The translations under genes and the position numbers were made by a program. Below the pieces are notes generated by a model. It saw only the letters and a program-made list of their open reading frames with translations, was not told the origin of the DNA and ran no database searches. A stretch of 64,000 nt of DNA from Anarhynchus alexandrinus (taxonomy: Eukaryota > Chordata > Aves > Charadriiformes > Charadriidae), in contig VUYV01000019.1 of the NCBI GenBank assembly GCA_008711295.1, positions 6,575,882 through 6,639,881 of the forward strand, in the 5' to 3' direction. Below are positions 53,990 through 64,000 of the stretch, piece by piece; the stretch's first letter is position 1, and each line of letters starts with the position of its first letter.

Positions 53990-56900
53990 AAATTACTAAC
54001 ACCAAGAAAAAGCTCCGTAGGTAAAAACAAACAACAAAGCAACTAGGCCACAAAGGAAAAGAAACAGCAGAGATCAGAGAAGCCACATCTGATCTTAAAT
54101 TAAAGAACAATCTTCAAATATAGATGATCAAACTGATCAATAACTTGTCTCATGTTCCCGGTTGTTGGACATCTACAAGTTCCAAGTAAAAGGAAAAATT
54201 CCCCTGTGTCTAGCTAAACACTATTTCGGAGACAAAGTAAAAAGGACATTGTTGTGGAAAACTAGGTGAGGAGTAGCACTGCTATAAAGAGATGACAAAA
54301 TTTAGTCATTTGAATGTTTATGAAAGTAAATCATGTGGTGACAAGAAGTTCTCTCTGGATGACACAAGGATTACTAAAACTCAACAGAATTATTAAACTG
54401 TAAAAAAGAACATTGTCAGAACGTTGTTGGGTTGGGAACAATTTAGGCAGGAAGTGACCGAGGAAAAGAACAGCTAGTTAACCTCATCTGAGCCATAACA
54501 GAAAAAATTGTCAAAACAAAGAATAGCATGTGCAAAGACTCATATAGATACTAAAAATGTTAATCCCTCAAAGATACTATTTGTGAAATTCAGGTTGAAG
54601 AACTTTGCTGTATACAACATGGTTTTAAGAACCACTATTTAGTGACAACTGTCACACAATGTAAGGAGAGTGACAGCAAAGTCTTTTCTTGAAACCGAAT
54701 CTTACAGGCTAAGCTGAAAACCGCGAAGTTAACAACTTTACATCTGACAGACAGACAGAATGACTTGAGATGCACGGTCAACTGTACATGCCTATCTACT
54801 GAAAATAACCCAGCACCTAGAATACAAAGCTAAGGAAACATCAGTAGCCTGCATATAGGACTCTACACAAAGCATCCTACGTACAATAACATCATAGATC
54901 ATGACGCAAAAAAATGCTAAATGCAATTCTCACTATTCAGCTGCATACTGAGAGGAGTAAGTCCAAACAATTCTATTGTCCTAACGCATCAGTTAGTCAT
55001 GAGTACTGCCAGTTGCCAAGTGCCGTATCTCCATTATTAGGAAAGCACTAAGTTAAGATACATGAGATGCCCAAGTGTCCCTGGTCAAACGTGATTTTTA
55101 TTATTTGAACTAAAGGACAAAGATACGCTCCACAATTTACTATTAAAAATATTATGCACACATTTCCAGTCATCTCCCACTACGCAGGTGTAGGATGGTG
55201 TATAAGTTAAAAAAAAGTCAGCAGCACACAATTCAGGATGCGTCTGTCTTTTTTATAAAAAACTCTTAAGCATGCCAGTTCAGACACACTACACCATCAC
55301 TAAACACATTAACAGAAGAATGAGTATAAACAGAAAGGCACTTCAAAACAGATTTGCAGGAATGAAATGAAACCCACATTTACAGATTCTGGGCAACTAC
55401 AATACATCCTCCTGGTGACTTATTATTCACCATTTAAAATACTGATAGACAGAAGTAAAAGGACAGTTATGCTGAAAATACTTACAGACAATATATAGTG
55501 ATACAGAACACAAAAAAATCTGTAACAAGGATTTCAGGCAGTGCTACCAAAAAACCCAAAAGAGGTTCACTTTACAGTTTAAAAAGGTTGATCCTTAAAT
55601 CAAGAATATAACATAATACGTATGAATATAATTTTACTCGATTTTGCTGATTTTGTATTATAACTGTCTGACTTAGAAGTCAGTGGTTACCCTGCATTCA
55701 CATTTGTGTAACTTTGTTCAAAATAAGGCCTCTGGTCCAATAAAATGGGCCAAAACAGTGTTTAAAAACCTTCCAAAGACAGTTCATTTTTCTCTTGAAG
55801 TGATACATGATTTTTCAACCTTTTATACTTCTATATATGGGGGGAAAAATAATGGAATAATGGAAAGCCATTAGTAAACTTCCCTTTCTACTTAATATTG
55901 ATATCTTCTTTATTTCAACTCCCATGTAAACTGACTGCATTTAAACATGCAGACAAGGAAGGGCACTTTTCACATTATTCCTGGGTTACTACCAAGTGAT
56001 TCTCTTTACTTTATAAATAAAGGCAATTAATTAATTCAGGAAGCACATTAAAAAGATAGTTTGACTCCTAAATGTTCAGTGATGAGGTTTTTGTATCCTG
56101 GAAATGATATGCCTTTGGGCAGGATTTTTGCACTGTTTCATTCATGAATCTCAGTCCTACAATGGTGAAACTGGCTTAATCACAGAACTCCTTTGCAGGG
56201 CTGCTCTACATTTTTTCTGTGAAGCAACAAAAAGTAGACAAAACCACAAATGTATAAATACAATCTACTGATAAATATTTTAATTGTGATGAAGTGACCA
56301 ACCATTCCATTATAGTTTAATAGAAAACAGACCAATGAAAAATCTAGTTTGCAGAAACCTTTTTACATTTGATTTGCAAATACAGTAACATAGGCAAATA
56401 TATACCATACGAAAACTCATTCTTTAAAGTGTTCCTGACCCATATACCAATTCAAAATGGCAAGCTTACAAAAGTCTCTCCCTTACCAATAACAGTAAAA
56501 TCACAACAAATCAATTAAGAAAAACTACAACAATAAAATCAGAACAAGTTAATCATCGATGTCATTACAATAAAGCATATGTCCATTTAGATTGAACATG
56601 GTCAATCATGTCTCACACACAAAACCCAGAAAAGGATATACCAAATGCCAGGAGCCTACACTTCAGTTACTTGGAGTCTCAGGATAATACTATGAGAAGA
56701 CTATCATCATTACAATATAATTTTCAGGTAATTACATGTGTGCAACAGATTAAACCTGACAAAATCAACTGAATCACGGCTTCTAAACTGAATGTTTCCA
56801 ATAATTATTCTGCTCAGAAGCACACTTTAAATCACCTTTTGAAAATTTATATTTTCCCCGTGTAATCTTCTTGATACTGGAAATATCCCAGAATATAATA

Positions 56901-59029
56901 GAAATGTCAAATGTCTTACTTCAATCCATTAGTAATGCCACAGAAAAATAAAACCTGGAATGTCTCCACTGAAAAAAGAAACATGAAAACAATTTCATAC
57001 AGCATTTTTTAGGTAGTTTACTAATATTCCTAAACCAAGTAACCTCCTTCTAAGTGCGGATATTCAACAGACATGTTGCATAGAGAGGTTTTACTTAATT
57101 TTCATTTCTGTAGTACAATGAGTCCTCAAATGGACTAAATTCTACTATTGAATGAGTTATTCATACTTAGTATTTATGATTTTCCTTATGTGTTCCATGC
57201 ATATCAACATAGCCCTGAACTATCCTTCACCTGTGAATCAAAACAAGACACCCACAGGAAACAAAAAATCTTTTTAAAAATAGTACATGTCTATGATACA
57301 TAAGCGTTGACAAGTTTTTAATAGATAACATATATAAAAATCAAAATTCCCATATCATGTAATTAATACTTTAAGCTTTTGCTATTGATTTTCCTTCTCT
57401 CCTGGCATATAACACCTAACTTTGGATCACTAGGATTATTAGGATAATTTAGGAACATTTCTAATGCCTGGTCTGAAGTAATGGATTGTATATTCCTGAT
57501 TTGCTTTAAAAGAACTTAAGCATTAGAAATATTTCTTGTCAAAAACATTACAGGACCAAAGGTTTCCAGGGAATTTTCTGAAAGAGCTGCCTTCCCACCT
57601 TTCAAAAACATCTCATCTTTGCCTTGTTGTTTTCTGGTTGCTCATAAGCTAAAATCCCAGGGCAACATAGTTTATTGTTTTAATATCTGTCTGACGCAAA
57701 GCAAAAGTATTCTCTGGTGAGTGCTTATCTGTCATATGTACTTCTGTGAAAGGAATATCAAGACAAATAAGATGTTCTAGGGCATATCATGGGATTCGGA
57801 ATTTGGCACTGACTGTATTTTGTTTAAAAATAGTTGAAATGATAAATACAGAAAACATCTACACTGATATTCTGAGGATGGGAACTTGAGGAGCATTCGG
57901 TTTTAAATGTTTTTATTATAAAGGGTTTATACTATTTTAGTATAAATAGAGAATGAAGATTCATAAATGAAACAGTTAAAAGAGTACAATTCTATTCTAA
58001 TGATACAATGGACTGTGAACTTACTTTGTATTAATTAAACTCAATGTAATGGCATTTTCTATATTGAAACGAATAACCAGTGATCTGGAAATTAATTTAG
58101 ACCATTAGGTTAATTACAGAAACTGATGGAAGTTTTATCAGACAATTACAATTAAAGAACAAGAACAATGTGGGACAGATTTATAAGCATTTGTACCACC
58201 TCAATCATTTTTGCTGAATTCCACAACCACTTCTTACAAAAGTGTAATCGATATGTCAATTAAAAAATGGGCCATCAACTTCATTTGCCCTTCAGTATGA
58301 TAAAATAAAATAAATTAATATCTGATTTCTGCATTTTATTTTTTTCTGCTTTTAATTCTATCACTTTCCTGCAATATGAAAGATTTATTTATTTTTAATC
58401 AAAAATGAAAATTTATTGAAAAAGAGCATGTATATTTTGGAAGTGATCAGCATGCTTACTGACGATGAAACAAGTCCAACATTTAGAAGATGTAAGCCAA
58501 CACTGACATCAGTTTAAAACATAATCATGGAAGTCAAGGCAAAATTCTCTTAAATGGGCATGCAAAACACTTGGGAAATATAGGCACTCATCTGCGTATC
58601 ATTCTGAACAAAGGTGTGCAGCAATTTACTATTTTACCTTATATGTTAGCTATAATACATAATACATGCTCAGAAAAATCGACTAGTAGTTACATATCTG
58701 ATAACTCAAGTATCTTTATGTTTACTTGGAGCGAAAATAAAACCCAACAGTTACAAAGATCAAAGCTTTGATTTAGAGAGTGAAAAATATTTAGCTGCCT
58801 TGAGCTTCCAGTAAAATTTGTAATCTCTCTCTCATTGCCTTCCATGGGACCTGGGTACGTACAACTTTAATTTTCTGAAAAATGTGATGCACAGCTTTAG
58901 GCCGGCTTCCTCGCTACACCAGCTAGTGCTTAGTGAGCTGAGAACACTGATTAGCTATTCCAGAGCACAAAGAAGTTCTTCACTGGCAGGTGCATCTCCT
59001 TTTCCATCCCCTGCCCTTTCACGGTAGGG

Positions 59030-59242
59030 GAGGTTATAAAGAAAACGGAGGAGGCTCTTCACAGAGGCATACAGTTGGGAAGGCACGGCACAACAAATAT
59101 AACTTGAAAGAAGAGAGCTTTCCACTGTTCGGACATTCAAGCATTGGAACAGATGACCCAGAAAGGCTGTGCAATCTCCACGCTTAAAGGTCCCCTGAGC
59201 AACCTAGTCCTTCCAACCTGAATTATTCTATGACTCTATGAC
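59030..59242 (+). mobile_element. CR1 LINE 3' fragment with internal deletion, plus orientation
   Basis: Shows CR1 landmarks: GGCTCTTCACAGAGGCATAC, TCAAGCATTGGAACAGATGA, CCCAGAAAGGCTGTGCAATC, then CTGAGCAACCTAGTCCTTCC and the tail TTCTATGACTCTATGAC. Compared with the family, the stretch after CTCCACGCTT is rearranged or shortened, so that GCAACC and the final CCTTCCAACCTGAATTATT lie too close together. Antisense to RBFOX1, in the intron between the 81-nt and 133-nt exons. Confidence 0.85.
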
Positions 59243-62200
59243 TTCACGTCGCCCTCCTTTCACGTGTTTCAGCTCCCATTAACTTTTATTTCATTCACAT
59301 TTTCAGGCACTTCTACATTATAGAAAAATGGGGAAAATAGGCACTAAACAGTTTTTAGAAGTCCTTGCACAAATTCAGGTTAGTATTTTTGCTTTTTTTA
59401 ACCATACATACCCAGCTATATTACTGGCCTTTGTAGAACAGTGATACAGATATTCAGTGACAAAAATTTTTGCTTCTTTTGAATCTTCCTCTTCCTTCCT
59501 CTTAATATCCTCATGGATCCTATTCTCGAGTGGCTTCAGTTTGAAAACTTCCAAAATTTTTCTGGAAACATTTCTTATTTAACAGCAGATACAAATTTCT
59601 TCAGTATTTTAAAATTTCCTGTGGAAGCAATTCCTCTAAAGTAGTGGGGGCAAAAAGAGACTCTCAGTTATGCGCAGCCAAATGGATACCCTAAGTTTCA
59701 GTGAGGTATCATGGGCCTCCAAGAAGCTTCCAGTGAATGCTTACTCACTCACTGCGACTTGGTGTACTCTAATCTGTACTTTCTGGATCTATCTCCTTCC
59801 AATACTTTGTCTACATTCTGCATTAGGATAATGATGAAGGATTTAACTGAAATCAGTTGTGTTAGATCTATCCTCGAGATGCCAATGCTATAGGAATCTA
59901 CACCAGCCAAGACAAGACCACGAGCTTCCTTACTTTGTTTGTCTCAATAAGACAAAGAATCTGTCCCACCAAGGGATATGGATACATTTGCATGCTGAAA
60001 CTATGCTTTCTACATAACAAATTATCTATTCCCAGAATAGATGTGCAAATGAAAAACTGATCCAGGTCCCATCTTCTGCTTCAGCATAAGAGAACAGATG
60101 AGGCATGAGAGACTATTGCTACTGATTTGTTCCACTGCTTGCAGAAGAAACAGCTCATTTCTTTCTGTATTATGCGAAGGGCCAGAAGTGATGGAAGGAA
60201 GCAGAGCCATGTTTCCATCTCCTGACATATTCAAAGGTGTAACTAATCACTGTACTGGGAAATGTACAATGTGATACATAAAATATATCCTGGGGAAATA
60301 AAACATCAGAAGGGAAAGAGCAGCTTCAAGAAACGCACTCTTCTTTCTGACTACCCAAAAACATGGGGTAGAAGTGTTCAGTCATCAGACGCTACTAGTG
60401 ACCAATACAATTAAAAGTCAAAAAGTTAAGTAAGAAAAAAAGCTAGCCAAATTAAGAAAAACATATTTTAAAGCCACGTTTCAGTCCTTCATTCCTTACA
60501 GAACATAATTCAGGGGCAAAGGATGAACAGTCAAGTTAAAGACAACAACATTTCTAAAAATGCAGACTATCCTCTTCCAAGTATCTGAAAATTCCTAAAT
60601 GCCATTAGCATTTAATGAACTCCAAACCCCTCAGACAGCTTTAAAAATCTCAGCTGACTCTTTCCCGTCTGTTAAAACAATCACAAATTTAAAACCTCTT
60701 AATGCTTACATTGTAAGCTGTTCTGAGTTATTACACGGTTACAATACTGGCAGTAACAGAATAAACGATTAACAAATTTTCCAATGATGAAGGCTGCAAT
60801 ACTGTTGTCTACATGGAATGATGATAGTAAAAGTATCAGTCTCCCAGACATTAATGTTGACTTACCAGTTATCATTTCAATATTACAAATGTGCATTAAA
60901 AATGGAGTGCAGAAGATCTTTAAAATAATAAAAGAAAATGAGACAAAACTCGAGCTTCATTTCTATTAACTTCTTAGTAGAATTGCCTATAGAAATGGAA
61001 CTATTTTACATCTTCATTGAAAGTTTTGTAATAAGAAGAAATAAAAAAAACTAATTACAATCATTAGTAATTATAGTGATTTTGTGTTATTAGGAGTTGT
61101 GACCCTGTGGGGGAAACTACGTTTTGGCAATATGAAATAATATACATAATAAAAGAAAAATCATGACTTGCAGACACACAGGTTCAACAAAAGTGTAACA
61201 ATTTCTACTGCAAGGGCTACTAGCAATCTCTGTTAACAAACTGTGTATTACACATTGCCCAGTGGGAGGCAGATAGGCAAAGTCTGTTTATTTATGCATT
61301 TGGCATAATTAAAAACAAACAGGTGTTTGTTAGGATATCATTATTCAAGGAGCACCAGTGCAAAATAAGGTTTTTTAAAGGGATTGACTCATGAGACATA
61401 ATGGAAACAGTGAAGTATAGAGCCTAGCCAGCTATACAATGACTATGTAGGGATTTAATAATAGTGGAAATACCATACAATGTAAACAGCAACCCCAGAA
61501 ATAAATTTCCTTGGTCAGAACTCAGTGAGATAATAGGAACAACAGGGTAAACTTAAGAAAGGCTTCATTTAGAGTAATTTCCAGAAAATAAAACACTAAC
61601 ACTGCCCCTTCTCCTCCAAAACAAGCTCCCTAACAGTGAGATGAATGAAATGTTTGGATAATTTTCTAAGAAAAAAAATTCACTCAAAGATTGGTATTTC
61701 AGTCAGAAGACTGGTATTTCAGTGAAAAGGAATAGTGCACTAAAAATGTACTATAGGGAACATTGATTTAGAGCAAGTATTTAATCTCTTCTGTTACTAC
61801 AAGGATTAAAAAACTCCCATGCTTGGGAAAGGTGAAATCATACGAAATATTCTTGGAGCACCTGGAAGCAAAAGCAGATTTAATTGATAATTTCATTTTC
61901 AATTTAAAACACTTCATGTATTTTGTTAGTTCACTATGTATTTGTAGATTCCTGATTTGGAAGTAGATCCCATATTTATGCTGTAAAAGCAGCAGCTCTA
62001 GGGATGATATTCACAGCCTTTGACATGAGAGAGTTACAAGACTGCAGAGATGATCACTATGAAACTCTTTTGTCCTCATTCCTGGTTTTAATGAATACAA
62101 GAAATTAATTATTTTAGTAGTCTAGATAAGCTTTAAAAGAGCAGAATTGCATTCTACATTGAATACAATCTTCATAAAGAACACATTCAATAATGTGGTT

Positions 62201-62791
62201 AAATCAGACAATATAAAATATTTTCTTCACAGAGGACTGCTAAGAACACATAGCAAATGCTGCTCTTCAGCCTAATTCAGCAAGCAGCAATTATTACTAT
62301 TTCATTCAGCTAGAGACTTCTTCATCTGACTAGACTTCAGAATGGGCATCAGTGGTACCACCAATACGGTCTAAAACACTCTCTGAAGAATGAGTTCTGC
62401 TTCAGCTGCAGAATGTTACAGGGGACATTGCTACTCCAAAATTTTGGACAGAAAAAAGGCTGATAGCCATCTACGGTTTTAGCTTCTCTTTGCTATTTTT
62501 ATTAGGGCAGCTTTTTAGAATTCAAAATACCCATTTGCGCGGTCTTCTTCCTTTTCTAAAAAAAAGACTGCATATCTATTTTCTTCATGTCTATTTCTGA
62601 TACAATCAAATGGTGGCATGATATGAGACTTTTTGTTTATTAAATCAAAGTTGTGACCAGGAAGGAAAAAGAAACACAGCTTCATCTTCCACACAAAATG
62701 CAGAGTGTGCAACAGTACTGGATTCCAAAAAATATCAGTGTTACTGTAGAACTTTTGACCAATTTTGTATAACACTGCAGTATAGGTCATC

Positions 62792-62803
62792 TTTTTTTTT
62801 TTT
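62792..62803. repeat. Poly-T run
   Basis: Twelve T bases about 190 nt downstream (transcript sense) of the 81-nt exon. Low complexity only. Confidence 0.85.
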
Positions 62804-62994
62804 AATAAAATCTACTTTGAGTATAAAGATGCAACTAAAACCACTGAATTATCTGTTGACATTACTTACACATGTTTATAAATACCACATTTACAAGAGC
62901 TATTGGGAAAGTTTACAATTTGAGGGGGTTTAATTCACATTAATGTGCTTTTGTCACAAAACAAAACAACAAAAGAGCCGTAACACTAGCTTAC

Positions 62995-63075
62995 TTGTGG
63001 ATGTGTATACTAGTGAACTGGGGGCACTGTACACGGGAGATCCCTCCTGGTTTGCCTGGCACAGCAGCACCCTGC
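62995..63075 (-). CDS. RBFOX1: RBFOX1 81-nt cassette exon ([13 protein letters not shown]...YTST)
   Basis: Internal coding exon of the RBFOX1 splicing factor, between the RRM and the C-terminal domain. On the minus strand a TCTCTCTTTCTTGTAG acceptor is followed by a reading frame giving (G)[11 protein letters not shown], then [15 protein letters not shown], and a GTAAGC donor. This closely matches the segment [23 protein letters not shown] that I recall from mammalian RBFOX1. The exon enters two bases short of a full codon (Gly completed from the upstream exon) and leaves one base (A), which joins TG of the next exon to make Met before PGFPYP. Its length is a multiple of three, so skipping keeps the frame and would replace the segment with a single Val codon, matching known isoforms reading YAVPGFPYP. 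Thr-to-Arg, SM-to-PV and Ala-to-Thr differ from the mammalian form as remembered. The upstream exon lies outside the window. Identity is strongly supported by similarity, phase and splice sites. Confidence 0.94.
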
Positions 63076-63097
63076 CTACAAGAAAGAGAGAGAGAGT
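63076..63097 (-). promoter_or_regulatory. CT-repeat polypyrimidine tract and 3' splice site of the 81-nt exon
   Basis: On the transcript strand a run of TC dinucleotides is followed by TTTCTTGTAG and then the exon. It doubles as a short (CT)n microsatellite, so its length could vary between individuals and alter cassette inclusion. Confidence 0.7.
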
Positions 63098-63289
63098 GGT
63101 ATCTGGTTTTGGAACACTCGAACTAAACCTCCATTTTTATCTCAAAACAGAAATAAAGTCACAACCGGAGCAGTGCGGTGAAGCAGAGGCACTTTTTGTC
63201 CTTTGCCTTCAAAGCAGAAAGAGCCCCAATAAACACGTACAATTTTACATTTGAAAAAGCGAAGCACAGACATCCCCCAAAACACCAAC

Positions 63290-63515
63290 ACCTGTGGATC
63301 ACCTGGGGAAGCTGGTGGATGCCCTGCGCGCTGCCCGCGCTCCCCCGTCCCTCGCCCAGCTGCTCTCTCTGCCTCTCGGCCCAGTCCCTCCGCCACAGAC
63401 CCTGCCTCGTCAGCCCTGCGGCCCACCGGAGCCGCCAGCCCGCCCTCACCACCCACCTCCTAACGCATCTCCCACCTTTGCCGGCTCAGGCAAACACAGC
63501 GGATAAATCCGCCTG
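63290..63515. promoter_or_regulatory. Small intragenic CpG-rich island
   Basis: A sharply bounded GC-rich block in AT-rich intron. I count about 17 CpG dinucleotides between roughly 63325 and 63511, including two CGCG sites. It lies 220-440 nt upstream (transcript sense) of the 81-nt exon. Open frames across it are compositional and match nothing I recognise. It could be an alternative promoter, enhancer or structured intronic region, or simply a local GC-rich patch. No TATA box or initiator was convincingly seen. Confidence 0.5.
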
Positions 63516-63843
63516 CAAAGCTCCCATACACAGGTGTCAGGCCAAGTTGAGCTCGGTTAGAGCACTTAAATTAACACCGGTGCAAGTGAAACCAAAGTAT
63601 TTCTAATACATGTCAAGATTTCAGTACATTTTGCTCAAATGAGAAATAAATAAACACAAGCTACTTTCCAGTATATAAGCTGAATTCAGGATTAAGGAAA
63701 AGAAGCAAATAAAATAAATGAAACCATTTTCTTAAAAAGAAAAAAAAAGTAAAGGTAATATCCAAATCAATTTAAAACAACACTTTCGCAATGCATGTTC
63801 ATTTTGAACAAATGACAGAAGTTTAGGCTTATTTCCTTTTATC

Positions 63844-63855
63844 TTTTTTTTTTTT
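63844..63855. repeat. Poly-T run
   Basis: Twelve T bases near the right edge of the window, inside the intron upstream of the 81-nt exon. Confidence 0.85.
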
Positions 63856-64000
63856 AAAAGCTTAAATAAAATGCCTTACTATTTCAACATCTTTCTTAAA
63901 ATTATATTTTAGCAGTCTTAGCTGAACACAGATTGAACATTGATTAGAGGCAGAAACACCTATACTTTCAGACTAGGAAAAAAACTTCTGCACTTCTGGA

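Larger units (their letters stand above)
63076..64000 (-). other. RBFOX1: RBFOX1 intron upstream of the 81-nt exon (partial)
   Basis: Runs off the right edge. Contains the CT-repeat splice-site tract and the CpG-rich island; the preceding exon (expected to end ...YSPEFYA) is not in the window. Confidence 0.8.

Noticed and set aside
63142..63606. Several overlapping open frames on both strands in the CpG-rich block
   Set aside because: Stops are scarce because of GC content; Arg/Ala/Pro-rich products match nothing recognised and lie in different frames with no splice context.

Overview
This is vertebrate nuclear DNA, AT-rich and intron-dominated. It is most likely from a bird: the recognisable interspersed repeats are CR1 LINE fragments with the avian-type 3' tail, and overall repeat density is low. 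Crocodilian or turtle origin cannot be excluded from sequence alone. No bacterial, viral or organellar gene organisation is visible.

The whole window lies inside one gene read on the minus strand, RBFOX1 (A2BP1/FOX-1), a neuronal and muscle splicing regulator that binds (U)GCAUG in RNA. Five exons of the alternatively spliced region encoding the C-terminal domain were found by translating short stretches bounded by good AG/GT sites. In transcript order, from high to low coordinates, they are: an 81-nt in-frame cassette (62995-63075); a 133-nt exon encoding the Ala-rich/[10 protein letters not shown] segment (45334-45466); a 40-nt exon matching the brain-type B40 (35334-35373); a 43-nt exon matching the muscle-type M43 (30473-30515); and a 65-nt exon starting GGYAAYRYAQ (26910-26974). 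The RRM exons would lie beyond the right edge. The last exons (YGRVYAADPYHH onward) would lie beyond the left edge, so the intron after the 65-nt exon exceeds 26.9 kb.

The exons fit together by reading phase. The 133-nt exon ends two bases into a Gly codon. B40 and M43 are each 1 mod 3 and each restores the frame of the 65-nt exon. Using both runs into a stop inside M43, and using neither shifts the frame of the C-terminus. GCATG motifs, the RBFOX target, sit close downstream of the 133-nt exon (three copies) and on both sides of B40, as expected for auto- or cross-regulation.

The rest is intron: CR1 fragments at about 41.3, 53.5 and 59.1 kb, with two more degraded candidates near 45.9 and 48.0 kb; simple repeats, including a TG/CG tract at 22.8 kb; a G-rich tract at 37.1 kb; a small CpG-rich island at 63.3-63.5 kb; and a few candidate conserved noncoding blocks that only a cross-species alignment could confirm. 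No tRNA, rRNA, CRISPR array or independent protein-coding gene was found.
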